A stretch of 64,000 nucleotides of DNA, taken from NCBI RefSeq assembly GCF_900156335.1, contig NZ_FTMZ01000007.1, positions 62,001 through 126,000 of the forward strand, read 5' to 3'. Below, one piece after another: positions 1 through 8,698 of the stretch. The DNA comes from Sphaerotilus natans. Lineage in GTDB: Bacteria; Pseudomonadota; Gammaproteobacteria; Burkholderiales; Burkholderiaceae_C. Position 1 is the first letter of the stretch. Every line of letters starts with the position of its first letter. The notes under the pieces were generated by a model. It was not told the DNA's origin. It worked only from the letters and a program-made list of their open reading frames with translations, and did not search any database. A program made the translations under genes and the position numbers.

Positions 1-1487
1 ATTCCGAGACCTTCGTCAGCTTCCACACCCCGGTCGGCTCCTCGCTGGAGGTGACCGAGGCCAAGGTGCGCGAGGTCGAGGCGCTGATCCGCCGCCGCCC
101 GGAGGTGAAATACACCCTGGCGACGATCAATGCCGGCCAGGCGCAGGGCCGCATCTTCGCGCAGATCTACATCCGGCTGGTCGACCGCAAGGACCGCCAG
201 CTCAGCCAGGACCAGCTCGCCGCGCCGCTGCGTCAGGAGCTGCTGCAGGTGCCCGGCATCACCGTGACCCATGTCGGCCTGCTGGACGCGGTCGGCGGCA
301 ACAAGCCGCTGATGCTGTCGCTGCAGGGCAGCGACCTGGGCGAGCTGCAGCGACAGACCGAGCGGCTGCTCGAGCGGCTGCGCACGATTCCCGGCCTGGT
401 CGATCTGGACAGCAGTGCCCGCGCGGACCAGCCGACGCTGGCGGTCACGCTGCGCCGCGAGGCGGCCGCCGACCTCGGCCTGGGCGTGGCCGGCGTGACC
501 GGCACGCTGCGCGCGCTGGTGGCCGGGCAGACGGTGGGCAACTGGCGCGCCAGCGACGAGCTCAATGTCGACGTCAAGGTCGGGCTGGCGCCGCAGGCCC
601 GCGACAGCACGGCCGACATCGCGCGGCTGATGATGCCGGCCGGCCAGAACGCCGACGGCAGCGCCCGGCTGGTGCGGCTCGACCAGATCGCCGAGCTGGG
701 CGAGGACCGCACGCCCCAGCAGATCAACCGCCGCGATCTGGCCCGCGAGGTCGAGATCACCGCCAACGTGCAGGGCCGCTCGCTCGGCGAGGTCTCGGCC
801 GACATCCGCCGCGTGCTCGAGAGCGAGCCGCTGCCGCCGGGCCTGCGCTGGCGCTTCGGCGGCTCGACCAAGGACATGGCCGAGAGCTTCGGCCACGCCG
901 TCTCGGCGCTGGCCATGGGCGTGATCTTCATCTACATGATCCTGGCCTCGCAGTTCCGCAGCTTCATGCAGCCGGTGGCGCTGATGAGCTCGCTGCCGCT
1001 GACGCTGATCGGGGTGGTGGGCGCGCTGCTGCTGTTCGGCTCGACGATGAACCTGTTCTCGATCATCGGCGTGGTGATGCTGATGGGGCTGGTGACGAAG
1101 AACGCGATCCTGCTGATCGACTTCGCGATCCGCGCCCGCGCCGGCGAGGTGCATCTGGACGATGACGGCGGCCAGCCCGGCCGGCGGCTCGGGCGCGAGG
1201 AGGCGCTGCTGCTGGCCGCGCGGGTGCGGCTGCGCCCGATCCTGATGACCACGCTGGCGATGGTCTTCGGCATGGTGCCGCTGGCCTTCGCACTGTCGGA
1301 AGGCGCCGAGCAGCGCGCGCCGATGGGCCAGGCCGTCATCGGCGGCGTCATCACCTCCTCGCTGCTGACGCTGGTGGTGGTGCCGGTGATCTATTGCTGG
1401 ATCGACGACCTGAGCGTGTGGACGAGGCGACGCTTCGGTGCGGATCGTCGGCCCGATGCCACATCCGGCACCGGATCGGCCTCCTAG
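1..1487 (+). CDS. RND efflux transporter, C-terminal half (partial)
   Basis: The reading frame is open from base 3, so the 5' half lies outside the window; about 494 residues remain. It is the inner-membrane proton-driven pump of a tripartite RND system of the HAE1/AcrB type. The visible part starts in the second periplasmic porter loop. It then has a cluster of membrane helices (bases about 890-1130 and 1220-1405), including the typical G-L-V-T-K-N-A-I-L-L-I-D segment after helix 10 and the R-x-R-P-I-L-M-T-T segment. Its substrate cannot be told from this half. The tolC-like gene at 2590 on the same strand is a plausible outer-membrane partner, although two unrelated genes intervene. Confidence 0.93.
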   Translation, partial: SETFVSFHTPVGSSLEVTEAKVREVEALIRRRPEVKYTLATINAGQAQGRIFAQIYIRLVDRKDRQLSQDQLAAPLRQELLQVPGITVTHVGLLDAVGGNKPLMLSLQGSDLGELQRQTERLLERLRTIPGLVDLDSSARADQPTLAVTLRREAAADLGLGVAGVTGTLRALVAGQTVGNWRASDELNVDVKVGLAPQARDSTADIARLMMPAGQNADGSARLVRLDQIAELGEDRTPQQINRRDLAREVEITANVQGRSLGEVSADIRRVLESEPLPPGLRWRFGGSTKDMAESFGHAVSALAMGVIFIYMILASQFRSFMQPVALMSSLPLTLIGVVGALLLFGSTMNLFSIIGVVMLMGLVTKNAILLIDFAIRARAGEVHLDDDGGQPGRRLGREEALLLAARVRLRPILMTTLAMVFGMVPLAFALSEGAEQRAPMGQAVIGGVITSSLLTLVVVPVIYCWIDDLSVWTRRRFGADRRPDATSGTGSAS

Positions 1488-1533
1488 AATGTCGGGTTTT
1501 GTTGCGCATGCTCTTTCTCGCGAGGAATCCAAG

Positions 1534-2187
1534 ATGAACGTCGAACAGGCCCGTTTCAACATGATCGAGCAGCAGATCCGTCCGTGGGACGTGCTCGACC
1601 CGTCCGTGCTGTCGCTGCTGGCCGTCGTCAAGCGCGAGGACTTCGTTCCGGCCGCGCACCGCGCCGTCGCCTTCATGGACCTGGAAGTGCCGCTGCCCGG
1701 CGGTCAGGTCATGCTCGCACCGCGCGTCGAGGCCCGCCTGCTGCAGGAGCTGGGCCTGCTGCGCCACGAGAAGGTGCTGGAAGTGGGCACCGGCTCGGGC
1801 TTCATGGCCGCGCTGATGGCCCACAAGGCCCAGACGGTCGTCACCTACGAGAAGCGCGCCGAGCTGGCCTCGCTGGCCCGCGAGAACCTGCGCCACGCCG
1901 CGATCATGAACGTCGAGGTCCGCCAGGGCGATGGCTCGAACGGTGACGCCGGCCGCGGCCCCTGGGACGCGATCGTGCTGTCGGGCTCGGTCGCCGAGGT
2001 GCCCGAGGCGCTGCTACAGCAGCTCAAGGTCGGCGGCCGCCTGGTGGCCATCGTCGGCACGGAGCCGGTGATGCGCGCGCTGCGCATCCGCCGCATCAGC
2101 GAGCGCGAGTTCCGCACCGAGGTGCTGTTCGACACCGTCGCGCCGCATCTGGAAGGCTTCGCCAGCCCGAGCCGCTTCGCCTTCTGA
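1534..2187 (+). CDS. Protein-L-isoaspartate O-methyltransferase family protein
   Basis: 217 residues. It is a SAM-dependent methyltransferase of the PCMT family, which repairs isoaspartyl residues in damaged proteins. The SAM-binding motif I, V-L-E-V-G-T-G-S-G-F, is at residues 81-90. Upstream is the PCMT-type segment containing G-G-Q-V-M-L-A-P. An in-frame ATG lies further upstream at about 1456 and overlaps the RND gene. I chose the ATG at 1534 because family members begin with an M-N-x-E-Q-A-R-F-N-M-I-E-Q-Q-like stretch. The gene sits between the efflux pump and a rhodanese/TolC pair, an arrangement common in Burkholderiales. True isoaspartyl specificity is not proven, because this branch is divergent from E. 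coli Pcm. Confidence 0.85.
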   Translation: MNVEQARFNMIEQQIRPWDVLDPSVLSLLAVVKREDFVPAAHRAVAFMDLEVPLPGGQVMLAPRVEARLLQELGLLRHEKVLEVGTGSGFMAALMAHKAQTVVTYEKRAELASLARENLRHAAIMNVEVRQGDGSNGDAGRGPWDAIVLSGSVAEVPEALLQQLKVGGRLVAIVGTEPVMRALRIRRISEREFRTEVLFDTVAPHLEGFASPSRFAF

Positions 2188-2222
2188 TCCTTGCACGCCC
2201 TCTTCTCCCCGGAGTCCACCCG

Positions 2223-2564
2223 ATGCAGCAGCTTGCCGTGACCCGCCTGGCCGAACAGATCCAGGCCCTCGTCGCCGAAGGCCACGCGCCGCTGCTGCTC
2301 GACGTGCGCGAGCCCTGGGAGATCGCGACGGCCTCGCTGTCGCTGCCGGGCGTGCAGCGACTGGACATCCCGATGCAGCAGATCCCGGGCCGTCTGGCGG
2401 AGATCGATCCGCAGCGTCCGGTGCTCGCGCTGTGCCATCACGGCATGCGCAGCCTGCAGGTCGCGCTGTTCCTCGAGCGGCAAGGATACCCCTATACGTA
2501 TAACATCACGGGAGGGATCGACGCCTGGTCACGCCAGGTCGATCCCGCCGTGCCGCTGTACTGA
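2223..2564 (+). CDS. Rhodanese-like single-domain sulfurtransferase
   Basis: 113 residues with no signal peptide, so probably cytoplasmic. It is a single rhodanese domain. The L-L-D-V-R-E-P-W-E motif is near residue 25, and the active-site loop C-H-H-G-M-R-S carries the candidate catalytic cysteine at residue 71. The family moves sulfane sulfur between thiosulfate or protein persulfides and acceptors; the physiological acceptor here is unknown. It is 35 bp downstream of the methyltransferase and 25 bp upstream of the tolC-like gene, so the three are probably co-transcribed. Confidence 0.9.
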   Translation: MQQLAVTRLAEQIQALVAEGHAPLLLDVREPWEIATASLSLPGVQRLDIPMQQIPGRLAEIDPQRPVLALCHHGMRSLQVALFLERQGYPYTYNITGGIDAWSRQVDPAVPLY

Positions 2565-2589
2565 GATTGCCGACCCCTGCGAGGAAACC

Positions 2590-3942
2590 ATGAGCCTGCC
2601 GACGCCCCCTGCCCTGTTCAAGACCCTGCGTCTGCCGCTGCTGCTGACCGCCCTGGCCGCCACGCTGGCCACGCCGACGGCAGGTGCGCAGAGCCTGAAG
2701 GAGCTGCACGAGCTGGCGCGCGGCCATGACGCAGCCTTCCTGGCCGCACGGGCCGGCGCCGAATCCGCCCGTCACCGCAGCGCCCAGGCCGAGGCGCTGC
2801 AGCGCCCCAATGTCGGGCTGCAGGGCAGCTACACCCGCTCCAGCTCGGACACGCCGCTGTACGACGCGCGCAGCAACACCGCCGCTGCAGTCGGTCTGTC
2901 GGCGACGCAGACGCTGTTCAATCGCCAGAACACGCTGACCATCGACAAGGCCCGGCGCGCGCTCGACCTGGCCGAGGTCGACCTGAACAGCGCCGAGCAG
3001 GACCTGACGCTGCGGGTGGCGCAGGCCTATTTCGATGTGCTGATCGCGCAGGACGCGCTCTCGACCGCGCGCGCCTCCAAGACCGCCATCGGCGAGCAGC
3101 TGGCCTCGGCCAAGCGCAACTTCGAGGTCGGCACCGCGACGATCACCGACACCCGCGAGGCCCAGGCCCGCTTCGATCTGACGACCGCCCAGGAAATCGC
3201 CGCCGACAACGATCTGCGCACCAAGCGCCTGGCGCTCGAGCAGCTGGTCGGCCGGACGGATGTCAAGCCGCTGGGGCTGAAGCCGGCTGCCGCGCTGCCG
3301 CTGCCCGGTGAGGGCATCGAATCCTGGGTCGAGAAGACCGAACAGAGCCCGAGCGTGCGCAAGGCCCGCCTGGCCCACGAGATCGCCAAGCTGGAAACCC
3401 GCCGCACCCAGGCCGGCCACCTGCCGACGGTCGACCTGCAGGGCCAGCTGGCCACCACCAACAACCGCGGCTCGGGTGCGCTGTCGGCGGGCGGCGCCGG
3501 CACCACCACCAGCAACTCGATCGGCGTCACGGTCAGGATGCCGCTCTACACCGGCGACGCGATCCAGAACCAGGTCCGCGAGGCGCTGGCCCTGGAGGAG
3601 AAGTCGCGCAACGATCTGGAGGCGGCACGCCGTGGCGTGGCCCAGGCCACGCGGCAGCTCTTTTTCGGCGTGCAGTCGGGTGCGGCCCAGGTCAAGGCGC
3701 TGGAAGCGGCGGAAACCTCGTCGCGGCTGGCGCTCGACGCGACCAAGCTCGGCTACAAGGTCGGCGTGCGGGTCAACCTGGACGTGCTCAACGCCCAGAC
3801 CCAGCTCTACTCGACCCAGCGCGATCTGGCCCGGGCCCGCTACGAGGTGCTGCTCAACAGCCTGCGGCTGCGCCAGGCCGCCGGCACGCTGAATCCGGCC
3901 GACATCGACGCGGTCAGCGCCCTGCTCGGCACGAGCCGCTGA
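2590..3942 (+). CDS. tolC: TolC family outer-membrane efflux channel
   Basis: 450 residues. The first ~34 residues form a Sec signal peptide (hydrophobic core followed by T-A-G-A-Q). The rest is the long alpha-helical, Ala/Gln/Glu-rich structure of outer-membrane efflux proteins, with the two internally related OEP halves and a conserved N-x-x-T-Q-L-Y-like turn near the C-terminus. It forms the outer-membrane exit duct for RND pumps or type I secretion. It is the last gene of the plus-strand group and ends 21 bp from the convergent waaA. I see no clear intrinsic terminator in that gap. Confidence 0.93.
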   Translation: MSLPTPPALFKTLRLPLLLTALAATLATPTAGAQSLKELHELARGHDAAFLAARAGAESARHRSAQAEALQRPNVGLQGSYTRSSSDTPLYDARSNTAAAVGLSATQTLFNRQNTLTIDKARRALDLAEVDLNSAEQDLTLRVAQAYFDVLIAQDALSTARASKTAIGEQLASAKRNFEVGTATITDTREAQARFDLTTAQEIAADNDLRTKRLALEQLVGRTDVKPLGLKPAAALPLPGEGIESWVEKTEQSPSVRKARLAHEIAKLETRRTQAGHLPTVDLQGQLATTNNRGSGALSAGGAGTTTSNSIGVTVRMPLYTGDAIQNQVREALALEEKSRNDLEAARRGVAQATRQLFFGVQSGAAQVKALEAAETSSRLALDATKLGYKVGVRVNLDVLNAQTQLYSTQRDLARARYEVLLNSLRLRQAAGTLNPADIDAVSALLGTSR

Positions 3943-3963
3943 ATTCGGCCGGCGGCTTCGGGC

Positions 3964-5292
3964 TCAGTTCAGCAGCGCCGCCAGACGCGCGGCCATGCGG
4001 GCCGCAGCCCCCTGGTCGGCTGCCACCGAGCCCAGCGCGGCCTGCCGCGCCGCGGCCTGCGCGGCGGAGTCGCCCGCCAGCGCCAGAGCCTGTCGCACCG
4101 CCTGGTCCAGATCCGGCGCCTGGAAAGCCGCGCCGGCCGCCAGCGCCCGTGCCACCGGCTGGGCGAAATTGAAGACATGCGGTCCGGTGAGCACCGGACA
4201 GCCGCAGGCGGCCGCCTCGATCAGGTTCTGCCCGCCCAGCGGCGCGAAGCTGCCCCCCAGCAGCGCCACATCGGCGCAGGCGTAATAGGCTGGCATCTCG
4301 CGCATCGAGTCGCCCAGCCAGACATCGGCCTCCCGAGCCAGCGCCCCCGGCCCGGTGCCGACCCAGCTGCTGCGCCGCGCCAGCGTCAGGCCACTGGAGA
4401 TCACGCTGGCGCCGACCTCGTCGAAGCGCTGCGGATGGCGGGGCACCAGCAGCAGCAGCGGCCGGGGCTGCGAAGGCGCACGCTGAGCCAGCGCCGCGCG
4501 CCAGGCCGCCAGCAGCGGCCCGTCCTCGCCTTCGCGCCAGCTGGCGGCCAGCACCACCGGTCGCGCCAGGCCCGCACGCCAGCTCAAGCCCATGGCCAGC
4601 AGCGCAGGCGACGGCTGCAGATCGTATTTCAGGTTGCCGCAGACCTCGATCGCCGGCTCCAGCGCCCCCGCACGGCGCAGCCGAACGGCATCGTCCGCCG
4701 TCTGGGCCAGCACCGCGGTGAAGGAGCGCGCCGCCGGCCGCAGCAAGGCATCGAAGCGCAGCGACTGGCGCAGGCTTTTTTCCGACAACCGCGCATTGGC
4801 CAGCACGACCGGCACGCCGGACTGCTGCGCCGCGTGCAGCAGCGCCGGCCAGACCTCGGTCTCCATCAGCACGCCGAGCGCCGGGCGATGCCGGCGCAGA
4901 AAGCGGCGGGTCGCGCCGGGCGTGTCCAGCGGCAGCCAGCGCTGCGCGTCGCCCTCGCGCAGCAGCGCGACGCCGGCCTCGCGGCCGGTGGCGGTGCCGT
5001 GCGTCAGCAGCAGGCGCAAGTCCGGACAGGCCTGGCGCAGGGCCTGGATCAGCGGCTCGGCGGCGCGGGTCTCGCCCAGCGAGACCGCATGCAGCCACAG
5101 CGCGCCCGGCCGCACCGGCTCGCCCAGGCCCAGGCGCTCGCCCAAGGCGGCCCCGTACAACGGCTCCTGGCGCGCGCGCCACAGCAGCCGCCCCATCAGC
5201 AGCGGCAGCAGCAGGCGCATCAACTGGCCATAACCAGTCAGGGCCAGGCGCTCGCGCAGCGACAACCCAGGATCCGGTCGCGTCGCAGTCAC
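3964..5292 (-). CDS. waaA: 3-deoxy-D-manno-octulosonic acid (Kdo) transferase
   Basis: 442 residues. WaaA (KdtA) adds Kdo from CMP-Kdo to lipid A precursor at the inner membrane. An N-terminal hydrophobic anchor (residues ~15-35, rich in Leu) precedes the R-L-L-W-R-A-R-Q-E-P-L-Y segment, matching the start of E. coli WaaA. A GT-B glycosyltransferase domain follows, with H-A-V-S-L-G-E-T-R-A and G-G-S-F-A-P-L-G-G-Q-N-L-I-E-A motifs. The start is taken as the GTG at 5292, whose bases overlap the waaC stop (GTGA), implying translational coupling. The frame is open further upstream but runs through waaC. Confidence 0.93.
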   Translation of the reverse strand: MTATRPDPGLSLRERLALTGYGQLMRLLLPLLMGRLLWRARQEPLYGAALGERLGLGEPVRPGALWLHAVSLGETRAAEPLIQALRQACPDLRLLLTHGTATGREAGVALLREGDAQRWLPLDTPGATRRFLRRHRPALGVLMETEVWPALLHAAQQSGVPVVLANARLSEKSLRQSLRFDALLRPAARSFTAVLAQTADDAVRLRRAGALEPAIEVCGNLKYDLQPSPALLAMGLSWRAGLARPVVLAASWREGEDGPLLAAWRAALAQRAPSQPRPLLLLVPRHPQRFDEVGASVISSGLTLARRSSWVGTGPGALAREADVWLGDSMREMPAYYACADVALLGGSFAPLGGQNLIEAAACGCPVLTGPHVFNFAQPVARALAAGAAFQAPDLDQAVRQALALAGDSAAQAAARQAALGSVAADQGAAARMAARLAALLN

Positions 5293-6299
5293 GGCGCCAC
5301 CTGCCGCCAGGCCTGCTCGACCTGCTCGAGCGTCGGCGGCTCGCCGGCCGCTGCGCCCTCGACGCTGAGCTGGTGATGATGACCGTGCGCCGGCTGCGGC
5401 CCGGTGCGCCAGGAGGTCGGGAAGTTGTAGAGCTGCAGATGCACCCGGTCGAGCGCCACCGCCAGATGCGACAGCCCGCTGTCCACCCCGACCACCGCCT
5501 GCGCCGCGCCGAAGCGATCGACGATTGCGTCCAGGCTCATCCTCGGCCACAGCGTGCAGTGCTCGGCACCGATCGCGGCGGCGATGCGCGCGGCCCGCTC
5601 GGCCTCGACCGCATCGGCCTGGGGCAGCGCCAGATGCCAGCCCTCCCCGACCCGGCGCCGGCCGAACTCGATCCAGTGCGCCTCGGGCCAGAGCTTGTCG
5701 TCGCGCGAGGTGCCGTGCACCAGCACCATCAGCGGCCGCGCCGGATCGGGCCGGGTCGCGGCCTGCAGGCCGAAGCGCGGCGGCGTGTCGATCGCGGTGC
5801 CGAAGGCCTCGGCGCAGAGCCGGCGCGAACGGTCCACCACATGGATGCGCGGCTCGATCTCGATCGGCCGGTCGGCCACCCAGCGGGTCGGCGCCTCCCA
5901 GCCGGAGCCCTCGGTGCGGTTGCCCAGCGCGTAGCGCAGACCGCCCGGCGCCAGCCGCGCCGACAGCACGACCAGCGCCGACTTGGTCAGGCCCTGCAGG
6001 TCGATGACCGCGTCATAGGCCTGCGCGCGCAGCCGCTCGCGGAACTTCTGCTTCTCGCGGCGGACCTCGGCGCTCCACCAGCGCTTGCGCCAGCGCCGCT
6101 GCGCGCACTCGATGACCTCGCCGATCCCCTCCACCCGGCGCAGCAGCGGCGCGAAGCCGGGCTCCACCACCCAGTCGATGCGCGTGCCGGGATGGCGCGC
6201 ACGCAGGTCCGCCACCACCGGCATCGCGTGGATCACGTCGCCCAGGGACGACAGCTTGACGATCAGGATGCGGGGTTCATCAGGCAAAGGGGCCATCAA
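5289..6299 (-). CDS. waaC: Lipopolysaccharide heptosyltransferase I
   Basis: 336 residues. WaaC transfers the first L-glycero-D-manno-heptose onto Kdo2-lipid A. The N-terminus has the family signature I-L-I-V-K-L-S-S-L-G-D-V-I-H-A-M-P. The C-terminal GT-9 domain has V-H-G-T-S-R-D-D-K-L-W-P and V-V-G-V-D-S-G-L-S-H-L-A. The stop overlaps the waaA GTG start by 4 bases, so both LPS inner-core transferases would be made in step. The phosphomannomutase lies 36 bp upstream in the same direction, consistent with an envelope-polysaccharide operon. Confidence 0.95.
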   Translation of the reverse strand: MMAPLPDEPRILIVKLSSLGDVIHAMPVVADLRARHPGTRIDWVVEPGFAPLLRRVEGIGEVIECAQRRWRKRWWSAEVRREKQKFRERLRAQAYDAVIDLQGLTKSALVVLSARLAPGGLRYALGNRTEGSGWEAPTRWVADRPIEIEPRIHVVDRSRRLCAEAFGTAIDTPPRFGLQAATRPDPARPLMVLVHGTSRDDKLWPEAHWIEFGRRRVGEGWHLALPQADAVEAERAARIAAAIGAEHCTLWPRMSLDAIVDRFGAAQAVVGVDSGLSHLAVALDRVHLQLYNFPTSWRTGPQPAHGHHHQLSVEGAAAGEPPTLEQVEQAWRQVAP

Positions 6300-6335
6300 C
6301 GGCGAACTTTCGACGGCGCAGGCGAACAGGGAGCA

Positions 6336-7730
6336 TCAATGCGCCGCGGCCTGCACCTCCGCCTCGGGCATCACCTTGCGCAGCGCCGCCATGAAGTCAT
6401 GCTGGATGCGCTCCAGCGCCTCGGGCGTGTGACCCTCGAACCGCAGCACCAGCACCGGCGTGGTGTTAGAGGCGCGGATCAGGCCGAAGCCGTCCGGATA
6501 GTCGCCGCGCAGACCGTCGATGGTACCGATTTCGGCGCCGGGGAAGTCGGCCTGCGCCACCAGTTGCGCCACCACCTCATGCTGGTTGCCCGCCGGCACC
6601 GGCACGTTGAGCTCCGGCGTCGAGTAGCTGGTCGGCAGCGCGTTGAGCACCGCGCTCGGATCCTCGAAGCGCGACAGGATCTCCAGCAGACGCGCGGCGG
6701 TGTACATCGCGTCGTCGAAGCCGTACCAGCGCTCGCCGAAGAAGATGTGGCCGCTCATCTCGCCGGCGATCGGCGCGCCCGTCTCCTTCAGCTTGGCCTT
6801 GACCAGCGAGTGGCCCGTCTTCCACATCAGCGGCACGCCACCGGCCTCGCGGATCGCCTGCGGCAGGCGCTGCGAGCACTTCACGTCGTAGATGATGGTG
6901 GCGCCGGGGTTGCGCGACAGGATGTCCTGCGCGTAGAGCATGATCTGGCGGTCCGGGAAGATGTTCTGGCCGTCGGCGGTGATCAGGCCCAGGCGATCGC
7001 CGTCGCCGTCGAAGGCCAGGCCGAGGTCGGCCTCGGTCGCGCGCACCACCTTGATCAGGTCGGCCAGGTTCTCCGGCTTGGACGGATCGGGATGGTGGTT
7101 GGGGAAGTCGCCGTCGACGCGGCTGTACAGGTCGATGACCTCGCAGCCCATCGCCTTCAGGATGCCCGGCGCCGAGGCGCCCGGAATGCCGTTGCCCGAA
7201 TCGACGACGATCTTCAGCGGCCGGCTGATCTTGCAGTCGCCCAGGATGCGCGCGGTGTATTCGGGCAGGATGTCGTGGGCCGCGATCGTGCCGGGCTGCG
7301 CAGCCAGCGTGTAGCTCTCGGCCTCCATGCGCTGGCGCAGGCGCTGGATCGACTCGCCGTGGATAGCCACGCCGCCGAGCACCATCTTGAAGCCGTTGTA
7401 GTCCTTCGGATTGTGGCTGCCGGTGACCTGGATGCCGCTGCGGCAGCCGATCTCGCCGCGGGTGGCGGCGACGTAGTACAGCATTGGCGTGGTGACCGCG
7501 CCGAGGTCGATCACGTCCAGGCCGGTCGCCGCCAGGCCGCGCATCAGCGCCGCGCTCAGCCACGGGCCCGACACCCGGCCATCACGGCCGACCGCGACCA
7601 CCTTCTCGCCGAGGGAGACGGCCTCGCTGCCGAAGGCACGGCCGAGGTGCTCGGCGAACTGCTCGTCGAGGGCCTGGCCGACGATGCCGCGGATGTCATA
7701 GGCCTTGAAGGCGGATGCGGTGACTTGCAT
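6336..7730 (-). CDS. Phosphomannomutase / phosphoglucomutase
   Basis: 464 residues, normal for the AlgC/ManB type of the alpha-D-phosphohexomutase family. It interconverts hexose-1- and hexose-6-phosphates to supply GDP-mannose and UDP-glucose precursors for LPS and exopolysaccharide. The active-site phosphoserine is S105 in T-G-S-H-N-P-K. The metal-binding loop is D-G-D-G-D-R. The N-terminus begins F-K-A-Y-D-I-R-G-I. I chose the ATG at 7730 because the open frame upstream of it (to 7898) is not family-like and runs into the tRNA terminator. No strong Shine-Dalgarno is seen. It is followed by waaC-waaA. Confidence 0.93.
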   Translation of the reverse strand: MQVTASAFKAYDIRGIVGQALDEQFAEHLGRAFGSEAVSLGEKVVAVGRDGRVSGPWLSAALMRGLAATGLDVIDLGAVTTPMLYYVAATRGEIGCRSGIQVTGSHNPKDYNGFKMVLGGVAIHGESIQRLRQRMEAESYTLAAQPGTIAAHDILPEYTARILGDCKISRPLKIVVDSGNGIPGASAPGILKAMGCEVIDLYSRVDGDFPNHHPDPSKPENLADLIKVVRATEADLGLAFDGDGDRLGLITADGQNIFPDRQIMLYAQDILSRNPGATIIYDVKCSQRLPQAIREAGGVPLMWKTGHSLVKAKLKETGAPIAGEMSGHIFFGERWYGFDDAMYTAARLLEILSRFEDPSAVLNALPTSYSTPELNVPVPAGNQHEVVAQLVAQADFPGAEIGTIDGLRGDYPDGFGLIRASNTTPVLVLRFEGHTPEALERIQHDFMAALRKVMPEAEVQAAAH

Positions 7731-7884
7731 GGGAGATAGCGGGCATGCCCGGAGTTGATAGAAAACCCGCGCATTGTAGGCAGCCCCCCGCCCGGCACCA
7801 CCCCCGTTCCCCAGGTTTTCCCTGAAGAAGCCCGAAGGCTTCACGCCGGAACACGGAAAACACGAGACGACTGCCCAAAACCGA

Positions 7885-7916
7885 AAAAGCCTGTTCACTT
7901 TCGTGAACAGGCTTTT
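7885..7916 (-). terminator. Intrinsic terminator of the tRNA array
   Basis: A perfect 14-bp stem (7885-7898 with 7903-7916) with a TTTC loop. On the minus strand it is followed by a run of U, the complement of the A-tract at 7884-7888. It lies 7 nt downstream of the last tRNA-Asp, where a stable-RNA operon should end. Confidence 0.85.
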
Positions 7917-7922
7917 GCATGT

Positions 7923-7999
7923 TGGCGGAGTGGACGGGACTCGAACCCGCGACCCCCGGCGTGACAGGCCGGTATTCTAACCGACTGAACTACCACTCC
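7923..7999 (-). tRNA. tRNA-Asp (GTC), copy 1
   Basis: 77 nt with encoded CCA (TGG at 7923-7925 on the plus strand). The acceptor stem is GGAGTGG/CCACTCC. The anticodon loop reads CCTGTCACG with anticodon GTC. The sequence is the same as copy 2 at 8218-8294. It is the last gene of the tRNA array. Confidence 0.97.
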
Positions 8000-8049
8000 G
8001 CGTCGGTGACGTTTAGCGCCTGATTGCTCAGGCCAAGTATCGTCAAACT

Positions 8050-8125
8050 TGGCGACCCCTAGGGGATTCGAACCCCTGTTACAACCGTGAAAGGGTCGTG
8101 TCCTAGGCCTCTAGACGAAGGGGTC
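8050..8125 (-). tRNA. tRNA-Glu (TTC), copy 1
   Basis: 76 nt with encoded CCA. The anticodon is TTC in the loop CCTTTCACG. The body closely follows E. coli tRNA-Glu. It matches the copy at 8397-8472 base for base. A 50-nt spacer separates it from tRNA-Asp. Confidence 0.97.
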
Positions 8126-8135
8126 AAAGAGAATT

Positions 8136-8211
<76 letters not shown>

Positions 8212-8217
8212 AAATTG

Positions 8218-8294
8218 TGGCGGAGTGGACGGGACTCGAACCCGCGACCCCCGGCGTGACAGGCCGGTATTCTAACCGACTGAACTACCACTCC
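8218..8294 (-). tRNA. tRNA-Asp (GTC), copy 2
   Basis: 77 nt, the same sequence as copy 1 (7923-7999). The seven bases flanking its 5' end (GCGTCGG on the plus strand) are also shared, after which the spacers diverge. Only 6 nt separate it from the next tRNA-Ala. Confidence 0.97.
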
Positions 8295-8396
8295 GCGTCG
8301 GCCCGTGACTTTGGACTTTCGTCCCAAGCGTCATGGAAACTTGTACTGCACCACATCGATCTGCCGGCATCGCCATTCATGAAGCTGGATCATGAT

Positions 8397-8472
8397 TGGC
8401 GACCCCTAGGGGATTCGAACCCCTGTTACAACCGTGAAAGGGTCGTGTCCTAGGCCTCTAGACGAAGGGGTC
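8397..8472 (-). tRNA. tRNA-Glu (TTC), copy 2
   Basis: 76 nt with encoded CCA, the same sequence as copy 1 at 8050-8125. The spacer to tRNA-Asp copy 2 is 102 nt, twice as long as in the other triplet. Confidence 0.97.
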
Positions 8473-8510
8473 TTTGTCCTTCGCGACTTGAATCTCGAAA
8501 CGCTTTGCTT

Positions 8511-8586
<76 letters not shown>

Positions 8587-8669
8587 GTTTGGAACCATTT
8601 CTGGTCGACTTCAGACTTCAATTGCTTGCCGTCTTTTGTCAGGCGTCTCGTCGTTCAAGCGAGAATGCA

Positions 8670-8698
8670 ATTATGTGATGTTCTCAGAGACTTTGCAA
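8670..8698 (-). promoter_or_regulatory. Candidate sigma-70 promoter of the tRNA array
   Basis: On the minus strand a TTGCAA hexamer (8698-8693) is followed after exactly 17 nt by CATAAT (8675-8670). This predicts transcription starting near 8663 and running through the six tRNAs. The -35 lies in the last codons of gltX. The spacing and the -10 are good; the -35 is moderate. Confidence 0.5.

Noticed and set aside
4177-7739. Two long plus-strand open frames antisense to waaA, waaC and the phosphomannomutase
   Set aside because: The minus-strand genes have complete motifs; the plus-strand translations are Gln/Arg/His-rich shadow sequence.
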